The notes under the pieces are model-generated. The model was given only the letters and a program-made list of their open reading frames with translations. It had not been told where the DNA came from and ran no database searches. A DNA stretch of 20,122 nucleotides, taken from positions 1-20,122 of the forward strand of contig JAUMYE010000005.1 of the NCBI GenBank assembly GCA_030528815.1, given 5' to 3'. Below, piece by piece: positions 6,690-13,427 of this stretch. A program made the translations under genes and the position numbers. Every line of letters starts with the position of its first letter. The first letter of the stretch is position 1. The stretch comes from Candidatus Saccharimonadota bacterium (GTDB lineage: Bacteria; Patescibacteriota; Saccharimonadia; Saccharimonadales; Saccharimonadaceae).

Positions 6690-9263
6690 ATGAAATTCAG
6701 CAAAGCTTACGAGCCTAACGAATACGAGACAGACATTTACGCCCTCTGGGAACAAAGCGGCGCATTTTCTAGAAAATCTGAGAAAAATCCAAAAGACAAA
6801 TCCGATCCATACACGATCGTAATGCCACCACCAAACGCAAACGGTAACCTTCATATTGGCCATGGTCTAACCATCGCTCTTGAAGATATTCTTACCCGTT
6901 ACCATCGCCTGAGAGGCGAAGATACTTGGTATATTCCAGGTGCCGACCATGCTGGCTTTGAAACTTGGGTTGTTTATGAACGCAAGCTAGAAGCAGAAGG
7001 CAAAACTCGCTTCGATTACACCCGTGACGAACTATACCAGCAGGTTTGGGACTTCGTTCACGAACAGCGCGGCAACATGGAACTTCAACTTCGTGCCTTA
7101 GGCGCATCTTGCGACTGGGATAATCTCGTCTTTGCTCTCGATCAAAAAGTAGTCGATACCGTCTACGACACTTTTGGTAAATTCTGGAAAAAGGGTCTTA
7201 TTTACAGAGGTAAAAAGCTCGTTAACTTCTGTACTAAACACCAGACAGCTTTCGCAGATATTGAAGTCACCCACAAGGAAGAAAAGGGCAAACTTTGGAA
7301 GATCGCCTATCCTCTAGCAGAGCCAACCGATAGCATAACCGAAATCGTCATCGCAACTACCCGCCCAGAAACCCTTCTCGGCGATACCGCAGTTGCAGTG
7401 AACGGAGAAGATCCTCGCTACAAAGACATCATTGGTAAGAAGATTAAACTTCCTCTTACAAACCGTGAAATTCCTATCATTGCCGACGAACACGCCGACA
7501 TGAACTACGGTACTGGTGCCGTAAAAATCACCCCAGCTCACGACCAGAACGACTACGAAGTTGGTCAGCGCCACGACCTCAAGATGATTACCGTCATTGG
7601 TTTTGATGGCAAAATGACCGAAGAAGCTGGCGAAAAGTATGCCGGCCTTACCACCAAAGATTGCCGCAAAGCAGTCTTAAACGATCTCGAAGAACTCGGC
7701 CTTCGCCGCGGAGAAGAGGATATCGTTCACGAAGTCGGCCACTGCTACAAGTGCGACACCGTCATCGAACCGCTCCTAAAGGAACAGTGGTTCGTAGATA
7801 TGGAACCTCTTGCAAAGAAAGCAATCGAAACTCTCAAGGCAGGGAAGATTAAATTCCATCCAGCCAACAAGCAAAAGGTTCTTATCAACTACCTAGAAAA
7901 CCTCAAAGACTGGAACATTTCCCGCCAAATCCCTTGGGGTATCCCGATTCCAGCCTTCCAGAACGTCGACGATCCAACAGATTGGATTTACGATACTCGC
8001 GTAAACGAACCAGAAATCGTCAGCGATGGCAAAACTTATCGCCGCGATCCAGACACCTTCGATACCTGGTTCAGCTCTAGCCAGTGGCCATATATCACCA
8101 CTAGCGACAGCGACAAGCATTTCCCAACTTCCGTCATGGAAACTGGCGCCGACCTTCTATTCCAGTGGGTAGGTCGCATGATTATGATGAGCCTCTTCGT
8201 CAAAGACGATATTCCATTCAAGGAAGTCTACATGCACGGTATGGTTCTTGACGAACACGGCCAGAAGATGAGCAAGTCAAAAGGTAACGTTATCAACCCA
8301 ATCGAAACCGTCAGCAAGTACGGTTCCGATGCACTTCGCCTTGGTCTTATCGCATCTAGAAGCGCAGGCGTCAACCAGGCCTTCAGCGTAAGCAAGGTCA
8401 TCGCAAGCCGCAACCTCTGCAACAAGCTCTGGAACGTTAGCCGCCTAATCCAGAACATTGTCGATGAAAACCCAGAAAACGAAAACAACGGCGACGGCAA
8501 CAAAGCCCTTGGCGAGAACTGGATCCGCCGCGAAATCAACCGCACCAACAAAGAACTCGTCAAGCTTATGAAGAACTATCGCTTCGCAGAAGCTGGAGAC
8601 ATGCTTTACGACCTAGTCTGGAACAAATATGCCGACTGGTTCCTCGAAAGCGAAAAGCTATGGAAGAGCACTGATCTTCTCAAGGATACCCTAGAGAAAG
8701 TCCTTATCATGCTCCATCCATTCGCCCCATTTGTAACCGAAACAATCTGGCAAGCCCTAAGCTGGACCGAAGGCCTACTAATCAACCAGGAATGGCCAGA
8801 GCTATACAAGGTTGACGAAGAACGCGCCAAGAACTTTGATGAGATTATCGAAATCGTCACCAACGTTCGTAGCCACTTCCAGAGCCTACCAGGTTCTGGT
8901 CTATATCCAATAGCCTTCCATGACGACCAGCTCATGTACGAAAACCAGCTCCTCGTTCAGCATCTAACCAAAGCTCCTAGCGTTCCACAGACCAAGGTCG
9001 AAGAAGCAAAGGGTCTACGTCTTGCAATTCCAGGCCATAATATCTACCTACAGATTCCAGAGGATATTCACAAAAAATACAAGGCAAACCTTGAAGAACG
9101 TATCTTGAAGCTTGGCCAGGAAATCAACACTCTTGAAGCCCGCCTACGCAATCCAAAGTACGTCGAAAAGGCTCCAAAGGAACTAGTCGAAGAAACCAGA
9201 AACAGTCTAGAAGAGAAGAACGGCCTCATTGCCAAGATGAAAGCCGAGCTCGAACTAGTCTAA
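6690..9263 (+). CDS. valS: Valyl-tRNA synthetase
   Basis: ValRS charges tRNA-Val with valine in the cytoplasm. The 857-residue protein has the class I signatures PPPNANGNLHIGHG (HIGH at 55-58) and KMSKS at 526-530. The editing-domain motif TTRPETLLGDTAVAVN is present, followed by the conserved EPLLKEQWFV and FDTWFSSSQWP segments. The C-terminus (about residues 800-857) is a charged coiled coil, the tRNA-binding arm typical of ValRS, which separates it from IleRS. A CxxC (CYKCDT) precedes EPLL. Length is normal for bacterial ValRS. The start has GGGAG at good spacing. It is transcribed alone, with its own promoter and a strong terminator. Confidence 0.97.
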   Translation: MKFSKAYEPNEYETDIYALWEQSGAFSRKSEKNPKDKSDPYTIVMPPPNANGNLHIGHGLTIALEDILTRYHRLRGEDTWYIPGADHAGFETWVVYERKLEAEGKTRFDYTRDELYQQVWDFVHEQRGNMELQLRALGASCDWDNLVFALDQKVVDTVYDTFGKFWKKGLIYRGKKLVNFCTKHQTAFADIEVTHKEEKGKLWKIAYPLAEPTDSITEIVIATTRPETLLGDTAVAVNGEDPRYKDIIGKKIKLPLTNREIPIIADEHADMNYGTGAVKITPAHDQNDYEVGQRHDLKMITVIGFDGKMTEEAGEKYAGLTTKDCRKAVLNDLEELGLRRGEEDIVHEVGHCYKCDTVIEPLLKEQWFVDMEPLAKKAIETLKAGKIKFHPANKQKVLINYLENLKDWNISRQIPWGIPIPAFQNVDDPTDWIYDTRVNEPEIVSDGKTYRRDPDTFDTWFSSSQWPYITTSDSDKHFPTSVMETGADLLFQWVGRMIMMSLFVKDDIPFKEVYMHGMVLDEHGQKMSKSKGNVINPIETVSKYGSDALRLGLIASRSAGVNQAFSVSKVIASRNLCNKLWNVSRLIQNIVDENPENENNGDGNKALGENWIRREINRTNKELVKLMKNYRFAEAGDMLYDLVWNKYADWFLESEKLWKSTDLLKDTLEKVLIMLHPFAPFVTETIWQALSWTEGLLINQEWPELYKVDEERAKNFDEIIEIVTNVRSHFQSLPGSGLYPIAFHDDQLMYENQLLVQHLTKAPSVPQTKVEEAKGLRLAIPGHNIYLQIPEDIHKKYKANLEERILKLGQEINTLEARLRNPKYVEKAPKELVEETRNSLEEKNGLIAKMKAELELV

Positions 9264-9276
9264 AACGACTCAAAAG

Positions 9277-9302
9277 TACCAGCTTAAACCGCTGGTATTT
9301 TT
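9277..9302 (+). terminator. Terminator of valS
   Basis: The perfect 7-bp stem TACCAGC/GCTGGTA is followed by five T. The next promoter begins only 12 nt later. Confidence 0.9.
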
Positions 9303-9313
9303 GTTGCCTGTAC

Positions 9314-9342
9314 TTTACAAATCAAACCTTTTATGCTATAAT
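9314..9342 (+). promoter_or_regulatory. Promoter of the 81-residue orphan gene
   Basis: TTTACA (9314-9319), a 17-nt spacer and TATAAT (9337-9342) with extended TATGC. The leader is about 34 nt long and contains GGGGAGG. Confidence 0.8.
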
Positions 9343-9382
9343 ATAGCTACTATATTCTCGCATGAGGGGAGGAAATATTATC

Positions 9383-9628
9383 ATGAAAGAGAATATCGTT
9401 ATTTCGAAAGCAGCAGATACGCTGCTACAAGTATCCTTTGATACGCAAAAAATACACCTTAATGCCGAAAAGGCGCAAAAAATCCTCCGGGACATGACGA
9501 TTACTGGCGAAATCGCCGGATTCAACATGGACTACGCGCACAATGGGGTCATCATGATCGTGACCAACCCATTGTCATGGACAACACCAGAGCTGGGCTT
9601 AGAGAAGCTCAAAAAAGCTTTTGGGTAA
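9383..9628 (+). CDS. Small orphan protein, 81 residues
   Basis: I do not recognise this protein. It is 81 residues with no signal peptide or membrane segment. The N-terminus (ENIVISKAADTLLQVSF) looks like beta strand, the middle is helical (LNAEKAQKILRDMTITGEIAGF), then comes a hydrophobic strand (GVIMIVTNPLSW) and a C-terminal helix ending LEKLKKAFG. This suggests a small alpha/beta fold. An ATG at 9362 is in frame, but GGGGAGG at 9366-9372 sits about 10 nt before the ATG at 9383, which must be the real start. It has its own strong promoter and its own strong terminator, so it is a monocistronic and probably well-expressed gene. No function is assigned. Confidence 0.75.
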   Translation: MKENIVISKAADTLLQVSFDTQKIHLNAEKAQKILRDMTITGEIAGFNMDYAHNGVIMIVTNPLSWTTPELGLEKLKKAFG

Positions 9629-9639
9629 TTCAAACCCCT

Positions 9640-9662
9640 GGGGGCAGAAATGCCCCCTTTTT
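9640..9662 (+). terminator. Terminator of the 81-residue gene
   Basis: GGGGGCA pairs with TGCCCCC around a GAAA loop and is followed by five T. It is one of the strongest terminators in the window. Confidence 0.93.
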
Positions 9663-9667
9663 GCTTC

Positions 9668-9697
9668 TTGACAAATTAAAGCATTTATGCTTATATT
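9668..9697 (+). promoter_or_regulatory. Promoter of the 459-residue orphan gene
   Basis: A perfect TTGACA (9668-9673) is followed by a 17-nt spacer ending TTATGC, then TTATAT or TATATT (9691-9697). Transcription should begin about 5-6 nt before the ATG at 9710, too short for a normal ribosome site. The -35 begins 6 nt after the T run of the preceding terminator. Confidence 0.75.
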
Positions 9698-9709
9698 AAA
9701 GATAAGAAA

Positions 9710-11089
9710 ATGAGCGAAAAACAAAAACCTTCCACCGAAAGCTTCGACGAAAAAAGAAAACACAAAATCGAAAAAAATCTTAGCGAAATCGAAGATGTAG
9801 ATTTTGAAGTAATCGAAACTCCAAACCTACAAGAATTCAAATCATATCGCAGACAATCCGAAGCAAAATTCGCCTCGTCTCAAACGGCTAAACTCCAAGC
9901 CTATAGAGAAGCAGAACAAAAAGGTATGCAAGGCAGGCTACCAATTCTTACCAAAAAATCTCTTCGCGAAATTCAAGCAGGTCGCAGACAGCTTCAAGAC
10001 GAAGATGTTTATACGAGTCGCATCGACTATAACGAAGCAGATACGAGGGAAATGCGCGAACTGCTTAGTCGGGAAGATGCTGAAAGAGGCCTCGATAATA
10101 CCTTTAGCAAAGCCAAGGCTGTCGAAAGATTGTTCGTAACCTATCTCAATAATTCGCAGTTTTTTACTCTCGAAAACGAAACCATTAGAACTCGTCAGTC
10201 CTCAGATTTCGATGACCTAAAAAATGGCGTCGATATCTACTCCATAATCGAAGGACAGCCAGACGAGGAAGGACGCGCTCCAAGCCTAATTATCGCTTTT
10301 GATATCACCTCCGCTAAAATCCCAGAAAAGCTCAGCAAAAAGCTTACAAAAATAAGGATGGCCGGAGACAGACAGTTACATCCTGGTGAATCGCAAATTA
10401 CATATTACGCCAAACCGGGCGAAAACGACCCAAGCAAACAGCAGCGCGAATTTCCAAAGAATCACGTCATCCACTATACTCTAAGCCTTGGCGACCAAGC
10501 ATGTGACGATGTTCTATTTCAAACCGAAATCGACGAAAATGGCCTTACGGAAAACGGCATCGACAAAATGCCAGACCTAAAGCTAAAATTCCTTTTACAA
10601 ATCCAGGCCCAAAACTACTACTACCTAGCAGCAACCGAAAGAGAAATCGAAGAGCTAGAAGAAAGCATCGACGATTATCCATTTTCAGAATACATTGAAG
10701 ATGAACAGCTAAAAAGCCAGGTAAAAGAGACTGAGGAAAAAATTTATTCCGCAACTCGCTGGAAACATAAACTCGAAAAGATGATAGCTATTCTCGAAGA
10801 TTCAATTCACGAAACGCAAAAAGGAATTCTAACTTCAAACCTACCAGCCACGGAATCCACTATTAGATATATCCTCAAAAAGCCAGAAGGTCCTCTAACT
10901 CAAGACGAGGTAAGAGCCGGTGTTAGTACTCTTCTTAAAGAGATACAATCTGATTTTACAGACGAGGACGAATCATATAGTAAATTTACCGAAATAGCAA
11001 AAACCGAAACCAAAAGACAAGATGACGCCACTAGAGAAATCCAAATGCGCCGACGCGCAAAACAGCTCGGCGCTGCGATAAAACCATAA
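9710..11089 (+). CDS. Unrecognised 459-residue protein with possible nuclease-like core
   Basis: I do not recognise this family. Residues 1-110 are highly charged and probably helical. Residues 135-275 look like a folded alpha/beta core: a helix with KAVERLFVTYLNN, then DFDDLKNGVDIYSII (D166-I180) and LIIAFDITSAK (L193-K203). Asp in GVD, then a hydrophobic strand ending in D.T..K, is the arrangement seen in some PD-(D/E)XK nuclease-like proteins, but the match is loose and I do not claim activity. Residues 300-370 hold long Glu/Lys-rich helices that are likely coiled coil. The C-terminus is basic. There is no signal or membrane segment. It is transcribed alone and near-leaderless, and shares a bidirectional terminator with the convergent HIT gene. 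Confidence 0.8.
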   Translation: MSEKQKPSTESFDEKRKHKIEKNLSEIEDVDFEVIETPNLQEFKSYRRQSEAKFASSQTAKLQAYREAEQKGMQGRLPILTKKSLREIQAGRRQLQDEDVYTSRIDYNEADTREMRELLSREDAERGLDNTFSKAKAVERLFVTYLNNSQFFTLENETIRTRQSSDFDDLKNGVDIYSIIEGQPDEEGRAPSLIIAFDITSAKIPEKLSKKLTKIRMAGDRQLHPGESQITYYAKPGENDPSKQQREFPKNHVIHYTLSLGDQACDDVLFQTEIDENGLTENGIDKMPDLKLKFLLQIQAQNYYYLAATEREIEELEESIDDYPFSEYIEDEQLKSQVKETEEKIYSATRWKHKLEKMIAILEDSIHETQKGILTSNLPATESTIRYILKKPEGPLTQDEVRAGVSTLLKEIQSDFTDEDESYSKFTEIAKTETKRQDDATREIQMRRRAKQLGAAIKP

Positions 11090-11095
11090 AAAACA

Positions 11096-11122
11096 AAAAA
11101 TGCCTAGAAATAGGCATTTTTT
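11096..11122. terminator. Bidirectional terminator between the orphan gene and hit
   Basis: TGCCTA pairs with TAGGCA around GAAA, flanked by a run of A on the left and six T on the right, so it can stop transcription from both sides. Confidence 0.9.
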
Positions 11123-11133
11123 AATCGATTAGG

Positions 11134-11520
11134 TTAAACTTCTTCGATCATCGATAGCTTTTCGCGAATAGAATTGAATTCATCTTCGCTTAGGGAAAGA
11201 GTCTTACCTTGCTCCCAAGTCTCATCAAAAGGCATAAGATGAACATGGGCATGAGGCACATCTGTACCGATAACCTTGTAAAGTGTACGACGGCCAGTAA
11301 CCTCTTCCATATGCTTAGAGATATTCTTTACGGCAGCCCATAGAGCAACCCAGTCAACGTCGGATAGATCATAGATTTTGTCTACTTCTACCTTAGGAAC
11401 GACTAGAGTATGTCCCTTGACTTCTGGATTAATATCCAAAAAAGCCATTACGCGGTCATCTTCATAAATCTTGTAAGAAGGGATCTCTCCCTCAATAATT
11501 TTCGTAAAAATAGTAGCCAT
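11134..11520 (-). CDS. HIT-family nucleotide hydrolase or transferase
   Basis: Histidine-triad proteins act on nucleoside phosphoramidates or dinucleoside polyphosphates in the cytoplasm. This 128-residue protein has the full layout: IFTKIIEGEIPSYKIYED at the N-terminus, MAFLDINPEVKGHTLVVPK in the middle, and the catalytic triad H90-A-H92-V-H94 in VPHAHVHLMP. Length fits the Hint branch. The substrate cannot be told from sequence. The gene lies 12 nt downstream of a membrane-protein gene on the same strand. I see no ribosome site in those 12 nt, so translation may depend on coupling to the upstream gene. Confidence 0.93.
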   Translation of the reverse strand: MATIFTKIIEGEIPSYKIYEDDRVMAFLDINPEVKGHTLVVPKVEVDKIYDLSDVDWVALWAAVKNISKHMEEVTGRRTLYKVIGTDVPHAHVHLMPFDETWEQGKTLSLSEDEFNSIREKLSMIEEV

Positions 11521-11532
11521 ATCTATATGATA

Positions 11533-12027
11533 TCAGAGTGCGCCTACAAGGCTAGTAAGTAAGCCGAGAACAACAGGAACATAAGGAAGCAGAGAAACAG
11601 CAATCAGGACTTTCTTGATAGTGCTCCTTGTTTTGCCGAAAGACATAAACGAAAGAATGATGCCGACAAGAAAAGCAGCACCAACAACTAGCATCAAGAT
11701 ATAGTAATAGGCGCTAGAATGCAGAGAAGAACAACCATGACTAACCGCACAGCCAAGCTCTGCTAGAAGAGAAAGGAACCAAAATCCAGCAATTACCGGC
11801 GCGCCAAAATTAAGAATAATCGCCCAAGTCGCCATCTTCTCATATTTACTGTTATCAACCGCAACCGGTATATTCGAAGTAGCTGGAGTATTTACGGTTG
11901 TATTTACGTCCTGAACATTCTCAGCAGGCTGAGTATTAGCATTCTGAACTGGCTGAGGCTGAGCTACAGGCTCTTCCTTAACACCGAGCCACTCGGCATC
12001 AGACATCCTCTTATTACTATCATCCAT
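11533..12027 (-). CDS. Membrane protein with Pro/Gln-rich N-terminal tail, 164 residues
   Basis: No family is recognised. Residues 1-60 are polar and low in complexity (SDAEWLGVKEEP, then Gln/Asn/Pro/Thr-rich). Three hydrophobic segments follow: roughly 68-95 (WAIILNFGAPVIAGFWFL), 107-132 (YYYILMLVVGAAFLVGIIL) and 138-163 (VLIAVSLLPYVPVVLGLL). A short Cys-containing loop (GCAVSHGCSS) lies between the first two. The frame is open from 12066, but the ATG at 12027 lies 6 nt after a TGTTATAAT box, which favours a leaderless start there and removes an odd Cys-rich N-terminus. It is the first gene of an operon with the HIT gene. Confidence 0.8.
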   Translation of the reverse strand: MDDSNKRMSDAEWLGVKEEPVAQPQPVQNANTQPAENVQDVNTTVNTPATSNIPVAVDNSKYEKMATWAIILNFGAPVIAGFWFLSLLAELGCAVSHGCSSLHSSAYYYILMLVVGAAFLVGIILSFMSFGKTRSTIKKVLIAVSLLPYVPVVLGLLTSLVGAL

Positions 12028-12033
12028 ACCTAA

Positions 12034-12039
12034 ATTATA
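12034..12039 (-). promoter_or_regulatory. -10 box of the membrane protein-HIT operon
   Basis: TATAAT, preceded by TGT on the minus strand, ends 6 nt before the ATG at 12027. The mRNA should start at or beside the start codon. Confidence 0.65.
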
Positions 12040-12055
12040 ACAAAAGCATAAACAC

Positions 12056-12105
12056 AAAAAATACAACCTTACGGTTGCTTTTTATTGTGGCGGAAGCGAG
12101 AGGAT
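12056..12105 (-). repeat. Copy 1 of a 50-bp direct repeat: tRNA-Ser 3' end plus terminator
   Basis: This is identical over 50 bp to 12179-12228, offset by 123 bp. It holds the last 18 nt of tRNA-Ser(CGA) including CCA, and the hairpin that follows it (CAACC/GGTTG then TATTTTTT on the minus strand). No intact tRNA precedes this copy. Confidence 0.9.
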
Positions 12106-12110
12106 ATAAA

Positions 12111-12143
12111 CAATACGCCGTTGTCGCAAGCGACCGGGTATTG
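12111..12143. repeat. Compact hairpin between the tRNA-end repeats
   Basis: CAATAC pairs with GTATTG, CCG with CGG, and GTCGC with GCGAC around a 2-nt AA loop centre, with small bulges. A wider pair, GAGAGGAT (12098-12105) and ATCCTCTC (12161-12168), encloses it. The insert sits where the T-loop of a tRNA would be. Confidence 0.65.
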
Positions 12144-12178
12144 GGCGAACCTCGGCTCTCATCCTCTCTTCGCACAAT

Positions 12179-12228
12179 AAAAAATACAACCTTACGGTTG
12201 CTTTTTATTGTGGCGGAAGCGAGAGGAT
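12179..12228 (-). repeat. Copy 2 of the 50-bp direct repeat, at the intact tRNA-Ser
   Basis: This copy includes the true 3' end of tRNA-Ser(CGA) and its terminator: CAACC pairs with GGTTG around GTAA, then TATTTTTT on the minus strand (about 12179-12202). Confidence 0.9.
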
Positions 12229-12298
12229 TCGAACCTCCGAGACATTGCTGCCCACACGATTTCGAGTCGTGCGCCTTCAACCACTCGGCCACGCTTCC
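12211..12298 (-). tRNA. tRNA-Ser (anticodon CGA)
   Basis: The 88-nt cloverleaf has acceptor GGAAGCG/CGCTTCC, a long class II variable arm, a T-loop with GGTTCGAATCC, and encoded CCA. The anticodon loop CTCGAAA gives CGA, reading UCG. A TAAGAT box preceded by TATGG at 12306-12311 is the likely -10. It is followed at once by a terminator hairpin. Confidence 0.96.
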
Positions 12299-12376
12299 AC
12301 TTCTTATCTTACCATAAAAACCAGACCATAACCAAACAGGGCAGAATAACATCGATAACAAATAATATTTCGTAGC

Positions 12377-12462
12377 AAAAAAGCTGTAGGTTGGTAATTT
12401 CTTCGAGTGAAGCGCGATTATTGATCGAGCGAACGAGAAAAATTGCCAAGATACAGCTTTTT
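12377..12462 (-). terminator. Very long hairpin downstream of tRNA-Arg
   Basis: AAAAAGCTGTA (12378-12388) pairs with TACAGCTTTTT (12452-12462), then TTGGTAATTT (12391-12400) with AAATTGCCAA (12440-12449). The inner ~39 nt pair imperfectly. On the minus strand it begins 11 nt after tRNA-Arg and ends in TTTTTT, so it can act as its terminator, but at ~85 nt it is far longer than a usual one. Confidence 0.75.
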
Positions 12463-12473
12463 AGCACGAAATA

Positions 12474-12550
12474 TGGTACACCCGATACGATTCGAACGTA
12501 CGACCTTTGGCTCCGCAAGCCAACGCTCTATCCAACTGAGCTACGGGTGC
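12474..12550 (-). tRNA. tRNA-Arg (anticodon GCG)
   Basis: The 77-nt tRNA has acceptor GCACCCG/CGGGTGT, anticodon stem TTGGC/GCCAA, T-loop TTCGAAT and encoded CCA. The loop TTGCGGA gives anticodon GCG, reading CGC and CGU. Most bacteria instead use ACG edited to ICG. Confidence 0.94.
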
Positions 12551-12642
12551 ATATGTGGATTTGGCTACTTTGTAACCAAACACCACCTGTTCAATAGATT
12601 AAACGAACATCTACGAAGGCCTTAACCCTCGCGATAACAACT

Positions 12643-12648
12643 ATTATA
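12643..12648 (-). promoter_or_regulatory. Likely promoter of tRNA-Arg
   Basis: TGCTATAAT on the minus strand gives a start near 12637 and an 86-nt leader ahead of the tRNA. It faces away from the plus-strand -10 at 12670-12675, so the two promoters share their upstream sequence. Confidence 0.5.
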
Positions 12649-12669
12649 GCACATTTTCTCAAGAGATGC

Positions 12670-12675
12670 TATACT
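12670..12675 (+). promoter_or_regulatory. -10 box of the Mur-like/guanidino-enzyme operon
   Basis: ATGCTATACT ends 10 nt before the ATG at 12686, so the leader is only about 4 nt. Confidence 0.6.
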
Positions 12676-12685
12676 AAAGTTACAT

Positions 12686-13426
12686 ATGGCAAAACAAGCG
12701 AAGAAATCCAGTCTAAAACCAAAAATTCAAAAGGTCAAAGCAAAGTTCTTTGCGACCTATTACAGTAACCCTGCCAAAGATTTAAAGATTATCGCCGTTA
12801 CTGGCAGCCACGGTCGTGCCGAAACTGCACATCTTATTCAAGAGATTATCCGCAGTCGCGATCCTAAGGTCGGCCTTATCATTGATCCAGAATCAACTTC
12901 TAGCTTATACAAGCAACTCTTCAAGGTCTGGCGCTCTGGAACCGACCATGTAATCGTTACTGCTTCCAAGGAAGCTATTGCCAATCATTTCTTCTATCAA
13001 TTGCCATTCTTTGCTGTCGTAGTCACCGAGACTAGTGCAGAGCAAGACGAAGACGTAAAGTCTATCCTCTTCAATAAAGAGCCATACTTCGCAATTCTTA
13101 ACCACGATGATCCAAACTACGCTTTGTTCCAAAGCTTCCCATCAAAGTCTGCTACTTTGAGCTATGGCCATGACAACAATGCCGATCTTCGCATTAACCG
13201 TTCGAAGCTTTACAAAGTTGGTGCCGAAGCTAACTATAGCTACCAGAACTGCAAGTTCGACCTCGCCACCTACATCACAAGCGAGCAGTCCGAAAACTAC
13301 ATGGCAGCTGCAGCTCTTACTGCACTCGCAATTGGCCTAGACATCGACACTATCGTTGATGGTATCGCCAACTACGAACCAACCAACCCAACAACAATCG
13401 CTAACGATCAATCCGAACAATTCTAA
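12686..13426 (+). CDS. Degenerate Mur ligase-like protein (probable pseudoenzyme)
   Basis: This 246-residue protein resembles the central ATPase domain of MurE-type ligases but not a working enzyme. The P-loop, GTNGKTTT in the MurE of this window, is here GSHGRAET (residues 40-47), with Arg44 in place of the ATP-binding Lys. The next conserved block, NVTHEHLDYH in MurE, is here VTETSAEQDED. The Mur pattern still shows in FAILNHDDPNYALF and in SENYMAAAALTALAIGLDIDTIVDGIANYEP near the C-terminus. The C-terminal ligase domain is absent. There is no signal peptide. The next gene starts 1 nt after its stop, so the two are translationally coupled. A scaffold or regulatory role in cell-wall or amino-acid metabolism is inference. 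The frame is intact, so it is not simply a pseudogene. Confidence 0.82.
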   Translation: MAKQAKKSSLKPKIQKVKAKFFATYYSNPAKDLKIIAVTGSHGRAETAHLIQEIIRSRDPKVGLIIDPESTSSLYKQLFKVWRSGTDHVIVTASKEAIANHFFYQLPFFAVVVTETSAEQDEDVKSILFNKEPYFAILNHDDPNYALFQSFPSKSATLSYGHDNNADLRINRSKLYKVGAEANYSYQNCKFDLATYITSEQSENYMAAAALTALAIGLDIDTIVDGIANYEPTNPTTIANDQSEQF

Positions 13427-13427
13427 A

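Noticed and set aside
11533..11535. UGA recoded as glycine, as in SR1/Gracilibacteria
   Set aside because: UGA ends the membrane-protein gene here at a sensible place, and no long gene in the window contains an in-frame UGA.
12035..12361. Minus-strand 108-residue ORF with an internal repeat
   Set aside because: It is a chance translation through tRNA-Ser(CGA) and its duplicated 3' end; the repeat in the protein reflects the DNA repeat.
12391..12625. Plus-strand ORFs over tRNA-Arg
   Set aside because: They are antisense to an intact tRNA and have no start signals.
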